Shown here piece by piece: positions 24,471 through 34,314 of a DNA stretch of 64,000 nt. The translations under genes were made by a program, and so were the position numbers. Numbering within the stretch: the first letter of the stretch is position 1; the number at the start of each line of letters is the position of its first letter. Below the pieces are notes generated by a model that had not been told where the DNA came from, made no database searches, and worked only from the letters and a program-made list of their open reading frames with translations. The DNA comes from Blautia schinkii DSM 10518 (GTDB taxonomy: Bacteria; Bacillota; Clostridia; Lachnospirales; Lachnospiraceae), in the NCBI GenBank assembly GCA_000702025.1, contig JNKJ01000029.1, positions 19,697 to 83,696 on the forward strand, in the 5' to 3' direction.

Positions 24471-24974
24471 ATGAAAAAAGAATTAACAGAAGTTTACTGC
24501 GGAAGCGGAAAAGGGAAAACAACCTTGGCAATCGGTCAAAGCCTCCGGGCTTCGGCACAGGGCAAAAGCGCGATCATCATTCAGTTTCTGAAAGGAAAGG
24601 AACGGCGTGAGCTGGACTTTCTGGAGGAGCTGGATAACATCGATGTGAAGATTTTCCGGTTCGAGAAGATGGAGACCTGCTATGAAGAGCTGAACGAACA
24701 GGAAAAAGCCGAGGAGAAGCGCAATATTCTCAACGGCCTGAACTTCGCACGTAAGGTGATAGCTACCCAGGAATGTGATTTTTTGGTATTAGACGAAATT
24801 CTCGGGCTTTTGGACAATGATATCACCACAGTGGACGCTATTGCGGAGATTCTTAAACTAAAGGATGAATCTATGCATATCGTCATGACAGGAAGGAGAC
24901 TACCTGAAGGCCTGAAGGATTACGTGGACAGTGTGACCACGCTGACGACGACAGAAGAAACGGACTTGGATTGA
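24471..24974 (+). CDS. Cob(I)yrinic acid a,c-diamide adenosyltransferase family ATPase
   Basis: 167 aa, CobO/BtuR-type P-loop protein: YCGSGKGKTTLAIGQSLRA gives Walker A near residues 11-17, AIIIQFLKGKERRE follows, and the Walker B-like DFLVLDEILGLLD is near 103-115. This is the normal length for the family (about 170-200). CobO makes adenosyl-cobinamide derivatives, but no cobalamin genes are near; it lies 41 nt before dapA and may be co-transcribed. In clostridia this gene often travels away from cobalamin loci, so the exact substrate is uncertain. Confidence 0.78.
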   Translation: MKKELTEVYCGSGKGKTTLAIGQSLRASAQGKSAIIIQFLKGKERRELDFLEELDNIDVKIFRFEKMETCYEELNEQEKAEEKRNILNGLNFARKVIATQECDFLVLDEILGLLDNDITTVDAIAEILKLKDESMHIVMTGRRLPEGLKDYVDSVTTLTTTEETDLD

Positions 24975-25015
24975 GAAGCATGAATGTTTTACAGAAGAAA
25001 GAAGGAGGAAGGCAT

Positions 25016-25909
25016 ATGGCAATTTTTAAAGGCGCAGGCGTAGCGATTGTGACACCAATGTGTGAGGACGGAAAGGTGAACTACGAAAAACTGGAAGAAA
25101 TTCTCGAGTTCCAGATTGCCAACAGCACCGATGCGATTATTATCTGCGGCACCACAGGAGAATCTTCCACATTGACACATGGAGAGCATCTCCAGACGAT
25201 CAAGTTTACGATTGACAAGGTGGCTAAGCGTATACCTGTAATCGCAGGTACAGGCTCTAACTGTACAGAAACTGCGATCATGATGTCCAAGGAGGCTGCC
25301 TCCTACGGAGCAGATGCATTGCTGCTTGTAACTCCATATTATAATAAGGCCACACAGAAAGGGCTGATCGCCCACTATACCGCAGTGGCAAATGAGGTTC
25401 CGGATACACCGATCATTATGTACAATGTTCCGAGCCGTACAGGCTGCAATATCCAGCCGGCCACAGCAGTAGCTCTGGCAAAAAATGTGAAAAATATCGT
25501 AGGTATCAAGGCTGCAAGCGGAGACCTTTCCCAGATTGCCAAGATGATGTCCATGGCGGACGGATGCATTGAACTATATTCCGGAAACGACGACCAGGTT
25601 CTGCCGCTTCTTTCCGTCGGAGGTTTAGGCGTCATTTCCGTACTTTCCAATGTGGCTCCGAAATATACACATGACATGGTTATGAAGTATTTTGAGGGAG
25701 ACACCGCAGGCGCTACCGAGATGCAGTTAAAGGCAATCCCGCTTATCAACGCATTGTTCTGTGAGGTGAATCCGATTCCGGTTAAGGAAGCCATGAACCT
25801 CATGGGCATGAACGTTGGACCGCTTCGTATGCCGCTCACTGCAATGGAGCCTGCTAACAGGGAACTTTTGGCCAAAGCCATGAAGGATTTTGGACTTAAG
25901 CTGGCATAA
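25016..25909 (+). CDS. dapA: 4-hydroxy-tetrahydrodipicolinate synthase
   Basis: Condenses aspartate semialdehyde with pyruvate, the first step of lysine/diaminopimelate synthesis. 297 aa, a class I aldolase TIM barrel. GTTGESSTL near residue 45, active-site Tyr in YNVPSRTGCN near 135 and the Schiff-base Lys in GIKAASGDL near 163 are present. An in-frame upstream ATG exists at 24980, but GAAGGAGGAAGG directly precedes ATG 25016, which also matches the family N-terminus (MAIFKGAGVAIVTP). dapB follows after 17 nt. Confidence 0.96.
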   Translation: MAIFKGAGVAIVTPMCEDGKVNYEKLEEILEFQIANSTDAIIICGTTGESSTLTHGEHLQTIKFTIDKVAKRIPVIAGTGSNCTETAIMMSKEAASYGADALLLVTPYYNKATQKGLIAHYTAVANEVPDTPIIMYNVPSRTGCNIQPATAVALAKNVKNIVGIKAASGDLSQIAKMMSMADGCIELYSGNDDQVLPLLSVGGLGVISVLSNVAPKYTHDMVMKYFEGDTAGATEMQLKAIPLINALFCEVNPIPVKEAMNLMGMNVGPLRMPLTAMEPANRELLAKAMKDFGLKLA

Positions 25910-25926
25910 GCGAAAGGGAGATACAT

Positions 25927-26685
25927 ATGGTAAGAATTATTATGCATGGCTGCAACGGGCATATGGGTCAAGTCATTTCCGGCCTGGTAGAGAATGACCC
26001 GGATGCAGAGATTGTGGCGGGAATTGACGTCAGTGACCAGGGAAAGAACAACTATCCTGTGTTCACAGATATGAAGGCCTGTCAGGTAGAGGCGGATGCC
26101 ATCATTGATTTTTCTTCCGCGAAGGCAGTGGATGCCCTTCTGGATTACAGCGCAGAGCGCGGGATTCCGGTTGTGGTGTGCACCACCGGGCTTAGTGAAG
26201 AGCAGCTCGCCAAGGTAGAAGAGACAGCGAAGAAGGTGGCAGTACTGAAGTCTGCCAACATGTCTTTGGGAATCAATACTCTTTTAAAGCTGGTGCAGGA
26301 TGCGGCCAAGGTGCTGGCAGCAGCAGGATTTGACATGGAAATTGTGGAGCGCCATCACCGTCTGAAGGTAGATGCACCCAGCGGAACAGCCCTGGCTTTG
26401 GCTGACAGTCTCAATGAGGCTATGGACAGCCGTTATCATTATGTGTATGACCGCAGTCAGAGACGCGAGAAGCGCGATGACAAGGAAATCGGTATTTCTG
26501 CTGTGCGCGGCGGCACAATCGTGGGAGAGCATGAAGTGATTTTTGCGGGTCCTGACGAAGTGATCGAGTTTAAACACACGGCCCATTCAAAGGCTGTATT
26601 TGGCAAAGGCGCTGTGGAGGCCGCTAAGTTCCTCGCAGGCAAGCCTGCCGGAAGATATGATATGAGTGATGTGATCAACGGCTGA
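25927..26685 (+). CDS. dapB: 4-hydroxy-tetrahydrodipicolinate reductase
   Basis: NAD(P)H-dependent reductase, second step of the lysine/DAP branch, 252 aa. N-terminal dinucleotide motif IIMHGCNGHMGQVI (residues 4-17), central CTTGLSEEQL near 85, catalytic ERHHRLKVDAPSGTA near 137, and the EFKHTAHSKAVFGKGAVEAA region near 218. It is in one operon with dapA; the strong terminator after it ends the unit. Confidence 0.96.
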   Translation: MVRIIMHGCNGHMGQVISGLVENDPDAEIVAGIDVSDQGKNNYPVFTDMKACQVEADAIIDFSSAKAVDALLDYSAERGIPVVVCTTGLSEEQLAKVEETAKKVAVLKSANMSLGINTLLKLVQDAAKVLAAAGFDMEIVERHHRLKVDAPSGTALALADSLNEAMDSRYHYVYDRSQRREKRDDKEIGISAVRGGTIVGEHEVIFAGPDEVIEFKHTAHSKAVFGKGAVEAAKFLAGKPAGRYDMSDVING

Positions 26686-26726
26686 ACGATCAGATGCTGA
26701 TAATGTAATGAATGTGATATGATAAA

Positions 26727-26770
26727 TGCCCCGGATTTGAAATTTCGATTTCAGTCCGGGGCAATTTTAT
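26727..26770 (+). terminator. Intrinsic terminator after dapB
   Basis: TGCCCCGGA (26728-26736) pairs with TCCGGGGCA (26755-26763), with an inner TGAAAT/ATTTCA helix and a following ATTTTATT. Confidence 0.85.
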
Positions 26771-26860
26771 TAAAATTTCCAATTTCTGACAGCATACTAT
26801 TTCTGGTAATGTGCATATTAAAAGTACAAGTTAAATTCCAAGGAAAAGGAGACTGATAGA

Positions 26861-27358
26861 ATGAAGAAAATGAAAGCTATCCTTATTAGCACTCTGCTTG
26901 TGCTGACCTTATGTACGTTTACCGCTTGTGGAAATGACAATAATAACAAAGCGGACGAATCCGGTACTGCAACTGAGGATGAGACAACAACCGGAAATGA
27001 TAACGGGGACGACGCAGGTAAAAACGATGCGGCTACAGACAACAATACCACAGACAACAATACAGATACGGACACTGGCAATACAGGCACCGGTGACGCG
27101 GCTGACAACAACACTACAGGAAGTGATACCACAATCGGAGATGACGCTGCCGGTACAGATACAGCGGGAGACACCGCAGGCGGTACTGACGCAGGAGATA
27201 ATGCCGGCGGAGATACAACAGGAAATAACACTGCCAGAAACAGCGACGACACAGTATCCGGAGAGCTTGGCAACAGTGTCAAGGATATTGGCGACGGTGT
27301 AGGCAATGCTGTGGATGATCTGGGCAATGCAGTAGGAAATGCTGTGGAAGGCCGGTAA
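26861..27358 (+). CDS. Low-complexity lipoprotein
   Basis: 165 aa. A signal peptide (MKKMKAILISTLLVLTLCTF) ends in a lipobox TFTAC-G, so Cys near residue 23 is probably lipidated and the protein is anchored outside. Residues 25-125 are almost only N, D, T, G, A and E, a flexible acidic spacer. The last 30 residues form short heptad-like repeats (GNAVDDLGNAVGNAVEGR). Ribosome site AAGGAGA precedes ATG. No family recognised. The coding DNA is repetitive, so length may vary between strains. Monocistronic between terminators and the HisA gene. Confidence 0.75.
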   Translation: MKKMKAILISTLLVLTLCTFTACGNDNNNKADESGTATEDETTTGNDNGDDAGKNDAATDNNTTDNNTDTDTGNTGTGDAADNNTTGSDTTIGDDAAGTDTAGDTAGGTDAGDNAGGDTTGNNTARNSDDTVSGELGNSVKDIGDGVGNAVDDLGNAVGNAVEGR

Positions 27359-27391
27359 GCCGACGCAGGCTAGTAAGCCGACGCAGGCTGG
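27356..27391. repeat. 18-bp direct repeat after the lipoprotein gene
   Basis: TAAGCCGACGCAGGCT occurs twice in tandem (27356-27371 and 27374-27389), the first copy containing the lipoprotein stop codon. Confidence 0.7.
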
Positions 27392-27485
27392 TATTCAGAC
27401 GCATACAGTCAGGCTGTGCAGGCCGATATTTGATTGCATAATTTATTGATTAATGCTATTATCAATGCATGAAAGGGTGATGAAG

Positions 27486-28259
27486 ATGAGATTCCGGCCA
27501 TGCATTGATATACATAACGGAAAAGTGAAACAAATTGTGGGAGGCAGCTTAAAGGATGCCGGGGACAGTGCGAAAGAAAATTTTGTCGCAGAGGCGGACG
27601 CGGCGTTTTATGCAGCTCTTTACAGGGATGCCGGGATTCGCGGCGGACATGTGATTATTTTGAACAGCCCGGATTCTCCTTATTATCAGAAGACGAGGCA
27701 GCAGGCGTTTTTAGCGCTCAGGACCTACCCGGGAGGGCTGCAGATCGGTGGCGGTGTCTGCCCGGAAAATACGGAGGAATTTCTTAATGCCGGGGCGAGC
27801 CATGTGATCGTTACGTCGTATGTGTTTAAGGACGGAAAGATTTCCTGGGAAAATCTGCAGAGAATGGAAGCTGTGGCAGGGAAAGAGCATCTGGTATTGG
27901 ATTTGAGCTGCAGGAAGAAGGACGATGGGAAATACTATATCGTCACCGACCGCTGGCAGAAATTCACAGAGGTGCAGGTGACGCTTGCCCTGATGGAAGA
28001 GTTGGGCAGCCATTGTGATGAATTCCTTGTGCACGCAGTGGACGTGGAAGGTAAGGCAAAAGGAATTGAGACAGAGCTTGCGCAGCTTTTGGGCAGCTAC
28101 GGTAAGCAGCCCATTACATATGCGGGCGGAATAGGCTCTATGGAGGATGTGGAGAAGCTGCGCATCTGCGGCCGGGATTGTGTGGATTTTACGGTGGGGA
28201 GTGCGCTTGATATTTTTGGCGGTACGATACCGTTTGAGGTATTGGTTGGGCATGTTTGA
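27486..28259 (+). CDS. hisA: Eukaryotic-type HisA isomerase (ProFAR isomerase)
   Basis: 257 aa TIM-barrel protein resembling the fungal/plant HIS6 form of phosphoribosylformimino-5-aminoimidazole carboxamide ribotide isomerase: MRFRPCIDIHNGKVKQIVGG at the N-terminus, GGHVIILN near 56, LQIGGGVCPEN near 80, LVLDLSCRKKDDGKYYIVTDRW near 137, and ITYAGGIGSMEDVEKL near 215. Start ATG 27486 is 8 nt from AAAGGG; ATG 27480 is too close to it and 27453 has no ribosome site. No other his gene is near, so it acts with a remote pathway or has another role. Confidence 0.85.
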   Translation: MRFRPCIDIHNGKVKQIVGGSLKDAGDSAKENFVAEADAAFYAALYRDAGIRGGHVIILNSPDSPYYQKTRQQAFLALRTYPGGLQIGGGVCPENTEEFLNAGASHVIVTSYVFKDGKISWENLQRMEAVAGKEHLVLDLSCRKKDDGKYYIVTDRWQKFTEVQVTLALMEELGSHCDEFLVHAVDVEGKAKGIETELAQLLGSYGKQPITYAGGIGSMEDVEKLRICGRDCVDFTVGSALDIFGGTIPFEVLVGHV

Positions 28260-28296
28260 GTAGGCTAGAACTAAAAGCACTGGGGAAGGAGGATTT

Positions 28297-29337
28297 ATGA
28301 AAAAGAAAAATGAAGTTTCTATAGTACGCTCATCAGCGGCTGAATACCTTACTTTTTTAACAGCCACTGGTCAGAGTGATGTAAATGCAATCTATGCAGA
28401 TGAAAATGTGTGGCTAAGCCAAAAAATGATGGGACTGCTTTATAATGTCGAAGCTCATACAGTTACCTACCATCTGCAAAAGGCATTTAAAACAGGCGAA
28501 TTAGACGAAAATTCAGTTACTCGAATTTTTCGAGTAACTGCCAGCGATGGAAAAATCTACGATACGAAGCACTACAACCTAAAAGCAATCATTTCTGTAG
28601 GAAATAAAGTAGATTCTCCAAGGGCCGTCCAATTTCGCAAATGGGCGAATGACATTATCGAGGAATACACCATAAAAGGCTTTGCCATGGACGATGAGCG
28701 TTTAAAAAATGGTGGAACTGTTTTGACAAAAGACTATTTTGAGGAACAGTTACAGCGTATTCGTGAAATCAGATTGTCTGAAAGAAGATTTTATCAAAAA
28801 ATCACAGACATCTTTGCGACCAGCATTGATTATGACCCCAAAGCGAATTTGACAAGGAAATTCTTTGCCCGTGTTCAAAATCAGCTTCATTGGGCAATTC
28901 ACGGTGAAACGGCCGCAGAAGTTATCTATCATCGCGCGGATAGTAGGAAAGAACATATGGGCCTTACCACATGGAAGGATGCGCCGAGCGGAAAAATACA
29001 GAAATTTGATGTGTCTGTTGCAAAGAATTATTTGACGGAGAAAGAATTAACGGCTATGTCCAGAATAGTCAGTGCATATCTGGATCTTGCTGAAGCGAAA
29101 GCAGAAGATGAAATACCAATGACTATGGAAGATTGGGCTAAACAGTTCGAAGGCCTTCTTCGGCTTTCACGGAAGGAAATTTTGACAAATGCAGGGGCTA
29201 TTTCTGCGGAGATTGCCAGACGGCACGCAGAAACTGAATTTGAAAAATATAGATTAAAACAAGACCGTCTATTTGAAAGTGACTTTGATAGGTTTATTTT
29301 GGAAATGGAAACTGCAGAAGATAGCGATAAAGAATGA
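28297..29337 (+). CDS. rhuM: RhuM family protein
   Basis: 346 aa. Matches the RhuM family named from Salmonella pathogenicity island 3: VWLSQKMMGLLYNVEAHTVTYHL near residue 44, a KHYNLKAIISVGNKVDSPRAVQFRKWA stretch near 90 and GLTTWKD near 225. Function is unknown; the N-terminal part resembles phage antirepressor/KilA-N-like DNA-binding proteins, and the gene is scattered in mobile or defence regions. The ribosome site AAGGAGG precedes ATG. An IS66 transposase remnant follows within 80 nt. A 10-bp inverted repeat (28515-28539) lies inside the coding region. Confidence 0.85.
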   Translation: MKKKNEVSIVRSSAAEYLTFLTATGQSDVNAIYADENVWLSQKMMGLLYNVEAHTVTYHLQKAFKTGELDENSVTRIFRVTASDGKIYDTKHYNLKAIISVGNKVDSPRAVQFRKWANDIIEEYTIKGFAMDDERLKNGGTVLTKDYFEEQLQRIREIRLSERRFYQKITDIFATSIDYDPKANLTRKFFARVQNQLHWAIHGETAAEVIYHRADSRKEHMGLTTWKDAPSGKIQKFDVSVAKNYLTEKELTAMSRIVSAYLDLAEAKAEDEIPMTMEDWAKQFEGLLRLSRKEILTNAGAISAEIARRHAETEFEKYRLKQDRLFESDFDRFILEMETAEDSDKE

Positions 29338-29371
29338 GTGAATTTGATGAATTAATTACACAATTATTTCT

Positions 29372-29523
29372 GGCCGATTGAAAGAGTCTCTTTACTATTA
29401 TCATTATCATAAGTCTGATAAAAATCAGACAGAACGTGATATTCGCATGGCTAATGTTAAAGCCATTATGTTGGGCTATAGGAAGGCATGGCTAAATGTT
29501 TCAGATAAATATATGAATTTTTA
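29372..29523 (+). pseudogene. IS66-family transposase, C-terminal remnant
   Basis: The frame starting at 29372 encodes GRLKESLYYYHYHKSDKNQT then ERDIRMANVKAIMLG and stops at 29523. NQTERDIRMxxVK is the well-known C-terminal signature of IS66 TnpC. No start and no upstream part exist here, so this is a dead fragment, perhaps from the event that brought rhuM. Low GC compared with the flanks. Confidence 0.7.
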
Positions 29524-29553
29524 ATAAAATGATGTTAAAATTCAAAACGATGT

Positions 29554-29561
29554 GATATAAT
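29554..29561 (+). promoter_or_regulatory. Extended -10 promoter of hpf
   Basis: TGATATAAT-type element with TATAAT at 29556-29561, 31 nt before the hpf start. The -35 region (TTAAAA, 29535-29540) is weak. Confidence 0.55.
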
Positions 29562-29592
29562 ATAAACATCAAACAGCAAAGGGGATGGAAGC

Positions 29593-30120
<528 letters not shown>

Positions 30121-30202
30121 TGACAGTTTCCGGCGATTGGGACGGACTGATACATTTACCGTCCGGTTGCGAGAGAACGCGAATGTTGCAATAACCACAT
30201 AA

Positions 30203-30246
30203 ATAAGCCCCTGGGATGTATGAAACAAATCCCGGGGGCTTATTTG
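30203..30246 (+). terminator. Terminator after hpf
   Basis: AATAAGCCCCTGGGAT (30203-30218) pairs with ATCCCGGGGGCTTATT (30229-30244); one G-T pair. Confidence 0.88.
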
Positions 30247-30282
30247 GCTGGAACCGGCTATAAAAAGTTCAAGAAAAATTCA

Positions 30283-30311
30283 TTGTTTTCCACGCTGGAA
30301 AGTGATAGAAT
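30283..30311 (+). promoter_or_regulatory. Promoter of secA
   Basis: TTGTTT (30283-30288), 17-bp spacer, TAGAAT (30306-30311). It leaves an untranslated leader of about 180 nt before secA, in which I see no clear regulatory structure. Confidence 0.65.
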
Positions 30312-30498
30312 AGATAAGTGTATTGTCCGGGCGGATATGACAGTGTATGCCATAACGTGAATGATAATGCACGTATTTGAAATCCGAACGTATAAACATG
30401 AATATGAGGAAAGCGCCGGAGGACGCCCGTACAGGAGCTGTCTTTTTAATGCTTTCATCATGATCATCATGAAAATAAAGATAAATAGGAGTAAACAC

Positions 30499-33075
30499 AT
30501 GAGTATGTTTTCAAAAGTATTCGGGACGCACAGCCAGCGTGAGGTAAAGCGTATCATGCCTCTGGTGGAAAAGACAGAAAGCCTGCGCCCGGAGATGCAG
30601 AAGTTAAGCGACGAAGAGCTGAGGGATAAGACAAGAGAGTTTAAGAAACGTCTGGAAGAGGGCGCTACACTGGACGACCTGCTTCCGGAGGCTTATGCGG
30701 CTGTCCGCGAGGCGGCGAAGCGTGTGCTTGGCATGGAGCACTACCGCGTACAGATCATCGGCGGTATCATCCTTCACCAGGGCCGTATCGCAGAGATGAA
30801 GACCGGTGAAGGTAAAACCCTTGTTTCCACCCTCCCGGCCTACTTAAACGCCCTCGAGGGTAAAGGCGTGCATATCGTAACTGTCAACGATTACCTGGCA
30901 AAGCGTGATGCTGAGTGGATGGGCAAGGTTCATGAATTCCTTGGCCTGACCGTAGGCGTGGTTCTCAATGACATGAAGCCGGACGAGCGCCGGACTGCCT
31001 ATAACTGCGACATTACCTACATTACGAATAATGAATTAGGTTTTGACTATCTGCGTGATAACATGGTCATCTACAAGGAGCAGCTTGTGCAGAGAGATCT
31101 GCATTTCTGTATCATTGATGAGGTTGACTCCGTGCTTATCGACGAAGCCCGTACTCCTCTGATCATTTCCGGACAGAGCGGCAAGTCCACCAAGCTTTAT
31201 GAAGTGTGCGATATCCTGGCACAGCAGCTTGAGCGCGGTGAGGCCAGCCATGAGATGACTAAGATGGCGGCCATTATGGGTGAGGAAGTCATCGAGACAG
31301 GTGATTTTGTTGTCAATGAGAAGGATAAGATCGTCAATCTTACTGAGCAGGGTGTACACAAGGTTGAGAAGTTTTTCACCATTGACAACCTGGCAGATCC
31401 GGAAAACCTGGAGATCCAGCATAACGTTATCCTGGCGCTGCGTGCTCACAATCTGATGCACAAGGATCAGGACTATGTGGTCAAGGATGATGAGATTCTG
31501 ATCGTCGATGAATTTACCGGACGTATTATGCCCGGACGCCGTTATTCTGACGGACTTCATCAGGCAATTGAGGCGAAGGAGCATGTGAAGGTGAAACGTG
31601 AGAGCAAGACTCTTGCAACCATCACTTTCCAGAACTTCTTCAATAAATATACAAAAAAAGGCGGTATGACCGGTACCGCTCTCACTGAGGAAAAAGAGTT
31701 CCGTGACATCTACGGCATGGACGTTGTGGAGATCCCGACCAATATGCCGGTACAGCGTAAGGATTTAGACGACGCTGTTTATATGACAAAGAAAGAGAAA
31801 TTCAATGCGGTTGTAAGGTCTGTGGTAGAGGCTCATGAGAAGCAGCAGCCTGTGCTCGTCGGTACCATCACCATTGAGACTTCCGAGCTCCTCAGTAGAA
31901 TGCTGAAAAGAGAGGGCATCCCTCATAATGTATTGAATGCGAAATTCCATGAATTAGAGGCTGAGATCGTAGCCCAGGCCGGACAGGCAGGCGCGGTGAC
32001 CATCGCTACCAACATGGCAGGCCGTGGTACAGATATTAAGCTTGACGATGTGGCGAAAGAGGCCGGCGGTCTGAAGATCATCGGTACTGAGCGACATGAG
32101 TCCCGCCGTATTGATAATCAGCTGCGAGGACGTTCTGGTCGTCAGGGTGACCCGGGTGAATCCCGCTTCTATATCTCCCTGGAGGACGATCTGATGCGTC
32201 TGTTCGGTTCCGAGCGTTTGATGAAGGTGTTTACCTCCCTTGGAGTGGCTGAGAACGAGCAGATCGAGCATAAGATGCTTTCCAATGCGATTGAGAAGGC
32301 ACAGGAGAAGATTGAGTTTAATAACTTTGGTATCCGTAAGAATCTGTTGGATTACGACCAGGTTAACAACGAGCAGCGTGAGATCATCTACAAAGAGCGC
32401 CGCCAGGTTCTCGACGGAGAGAATATGCGCGATGCTATCTACAAGATGATCACAGATATTGTGGACAGTACGGTTGATATGTGCTTCTCTGACGATGTGG
32501 ATTCTGAGGAGTGGGATCTCAACGAATTTAATACGGTGATGATTCCAATCATTCCGATGGAGCCGCTTACTGCCGAGAAGGTGAAGGGTCTTAAGAAGAA
32601 CGAGATTAAGCATACCCTTAAGGAAGAAGCTGTGAAGCTCTATGAGGATAAGGAGTCTGAGTTCCCGGAGCCGGAGCAGCTGCGTGAGCTGGAGCGTGTG
32701 GTACTGCTGAAATCCATTGACAGTAAGTGGATGGACCACATCGACGATATGGAGATCCTCCGTCAGGGTATCGGTCTGGCTGCATACGGCCAGCGTGACC
32801 CGGTTGTGGAATATAAAATGAGCGCGTACGAGATGTTCAACAACATGATCAACTCCATCCAGGAGGATACGGTGCGTATGCTGTATCATGTTCATGTGGA
32901 GCAGAAGATTGAGCGTGAGCAGGTGGCTAAGGTTACCGGAACCAACAAGGACAGCTCCGGACCGAAGAAGCCTGTACAGAGAAAAGAAGAAAAGGTTTAT
33001 CCGAATGATCCGTGTCCGTGTGGAAGCGGAAAGAAATATAAACAGTGCTGCGGACGTAAGAGCGCGAAGGTTTAA
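30499..33075 (+). CDS. secA: Protein translocase ATPase SecA
   Basis: Motor that drives proteins through SecYEG. 858 aa. Walker [10 protein letters not shown] near residues 100-108, [19 protein letters not shown] near 207, the helicase C-terminal core ([28 protein letters not shown]), and the zinc SEC-C tail [16 protein letters not shown]. The frame is open upstream to 30361, but AGGAG lies 7 nt before ATG 30499 and the family N-terminus ([18 protein letters not shown]) begins there. Only one secA is seen. Confidence 0.97.
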   Translation: MSMFSKVFGTHSQREVKRIMPLVEKTESLRPEMQKLSDEELRDKTREFKKRLEEGATLDDLLPEAYAAVREAAKRVLGMEHYRVQIIGGIILHQGRIAEMKTGEGKTLVSTLPAYLNALEGKGVHIVTVNDYLAKRDAEWMGKVHEFLGLTVGVVLNDMKPDERRTAYNCDITYITNNELGFDYLRDNMVIYKEQLVQRDLHFCIIDEVDSVLIDEARTPLIISGQSGKSTKLYEVCDILAQQLERGEASHEMTKMAAIMGEEVIETGDFVVNEKDKIVNLTEQGVHKVEKFFTIDNLADPENLEIQHNVILALRAHNLMHKDQDYVVKDDEILIVDEFTGRIMPGRRYSDGLHQAIEAKEHVKVKRESKTLATITFQNFFNKYTKKGGMTGTALTEEKEFRDIYGMDVVEIPTNMPVQRKDLDDAVYMTKKEKFNAVVRSVVEAHEKQQPVLVGTITIETSELLSRMLKREGIPHNVLNAKFHELEAEIVAQAGQAGAVTIATNMAGRGTDIKLDDVAKEAGGLKIIGTERHESRRIDNQLRGRSGRQGDPGESRFYISLEDDLMRLFGSERLMKVFTSLGVAENEQIEHKMLSNAIEKAQEKIEFNNFGIRKNLLDYDQVNNEQREIIYKERRQVLDGENMRDAIYKMITDIVDSTVDMCFSDDVDSEEWDLNEFNTVMIPIIPMEPLTAEKVKGLKKNEIKHTLKEEAVKLYEDKESEFPEPEQLRELERVVLLKSIDSKWMDHIDDMEILRQGIGLAAYGQRDPVVEYKMSAYEMFNNMINSIQEDTVRMLYHVHVEQKIEREQVAKVTGTNKDSSGPKKPVQRKEEKVYPNDPCPCGSGKKYKQCCGRKSAKV

Positions 33076-33152
33076 GCAAAGGTCTAATTAGAAAAAATGT
33101 AAAGCGCAGAAGCTTAAGAGTACAATCAGTTAAGCACTGCAGATAACAGATA

Positions 33153-33184
33153 CAGCGGTTTCCTGTAGGGGAAGCCGCTGTTTT
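33153..33184 (+). terminator. Terminator after secA
   Basis: CAGCGGTTTCC (33153-33163) pairs with GGAAGCCGCTG (33170-33180), then TTTT. Confidence 0.8.
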
Positions 33185-33244
33185 GCGATTAAAGTGAATG
33201 CAGTGTGGTTTCTGGCCGGAAAGTCCCCGGAGGATAACAAAGCG

Positions 33245-34072
33245 TTATCCTTTGCTTGGGGCGGCGCCGAATTGTTTTTTATAGGCACGTACAAAGGTGG
33301 TGTAGTCACCAAAGCCGCTCTGTTGTGCTGCTTTGATCACTGGAATGCCCTGAGTGATGAGGGAGCGGGCCAGCAGCAGCCGTTTGCTTACAATATAGTT
33401 GTGCATGGTGTAGCCGGTCTCCTCCTTGAACTTGCGCATCATATGATATTTGCTGAGGTAATACTTCTGGGCCAGCGTTTCTATGGACAGGTCAGCGTCC
33501 AGATTGCGGTTAATGTAGCGCAGCAGGTTTTCCACCTGTGAGTCATAGCTGTAGGACTGCTGGTCAAGAATGTATTGTTTCTCCAGGAAAATGCGGTTTA
33601 GATAAACCATAAATTGTGTAAAAAGGGCATGGCTCAAAAGCTCAGCGGCGAAGGCCTGGGAATTAAGTGCACTCTCCAGTTCATAGAGGATATCCTTCAG
33701 CTTTTCCTGTACCTGGGAATTGAGACGGACCAGGTTAAAGCTGCGGTCCACGGCTTTTTGAAAGCAGGCGGAAAGCGCGTTTGGGTCAATATCGCTGCGC
33801 ACCCAAAGGATGAAACGCTCGTAGGGCACAGAGATGTCAATCTCAGGCTTGTGGATGGCATACTGGTTTACCAGAAGGATATCCCATGGGTTCAGATGAT
33901 AGGATTTTCCTTCAATGTGGTAGGTCACTTTGCCGGAGAGAAACACAATGATTTTATGGAAATCGTGATAATGGTAGGAAAACTCTCCTTCTGTCTGGTC
34001 CTTTATGTGGAAAAGACGAAATTCCTGGTCTAAATATCCTGATTTTTCCATTTGCTCTAAAGACTGTTCCAT
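33245..34072 (-). CDS. AraC-family regulator with cupin sensor
   Basis: 275 aa. N-terminal cupin-like domain at about 20-90 (HYHDFHKIIVFLSGKVTYHI, YHLNPWDILLVNQYAIHKPE), linker, and a C-terminal pair of AraC helix-turn-helices at about 175-275 (SIETLAQKYYLSKYHMMRKF and VIKAAQQSGFGDYTTFVRAY). The start has GGAGGT 8 nt upstream. It stands alone, convergent to secA, so its target is unknown; a sugar-type inducer is the usual case for this architecture. Confidence 0.9.
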   Translation of the reverse strand: MEQSLEQMEKSGYLDQEFRLFHIKDQTEGEFSYHYHDFHKIIVFLSGKVTYHIEGKSYHLNPWDILLVNQYAIHKPEIDISVPYERFILWVRSDIDPNALSACFQKAVDRSFNLVRLNSQVQEKLKDILYELESALNSQAFAAELLSHALFTQFMVYLNRIFLEKQYILDQQSYSYDSQVENLLRYINRNLDADLSIETLAQKYYLSKYHMMRKFKEETGYTMHNYIVSKRLLLARSLITQGIPVIKAAQQSGFGDYTTFVRAYKKQFGAAPSKG

Positions 34073-34249
34073 AGGTTTACCTCCATTTTAGTCCTGTGTG
34101 CAACGAGTTGGGCGAACATACTTACATGCCCCGATTGTCTTTATGATAACTTATTTTTTGGTGTATCTCAAGTTTTTTGGTAAATCTGATTTTTATTTGA
34201 TTTTTGTTTTATCTGATTTGGGTTGTATTTCTTATTTTTGTGTTGTTCG

Positions 34250-34293
34250 TGATATAATAGTGGAAATCCTATTTACCTTCCGGTATAATAGGA
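34250..34293 (+). promoter_or_regulatory. Promoter and possible self-operator of the Rrf2 gene
   Basis: Extended -10 TGATATAAT at 34250-34258. Just downstream, TCCTATTTACC (34267-34277) and GGTATAATAGGA (34282-34293) form an inverted repeat with one inserted base, in the position of a repressor site. Confidence 0.5.
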
Positions 34294-34314
34294 TGAAAGA
34301 TAGGAGGATTTCTG

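Noticed and set aside
30361..30498. N-terminal extension of SecA or an in-frame leader peptide
   Set aside because: The frame is open, but the ribosome site and conserved N-terminus point to 30499, and the extension matches nothing.
31954..32895. 313-codon antisense ORF within secA
   Set aside because: Shadow of secA codon use; the composition is improbable for a protein and no start signal is seen.
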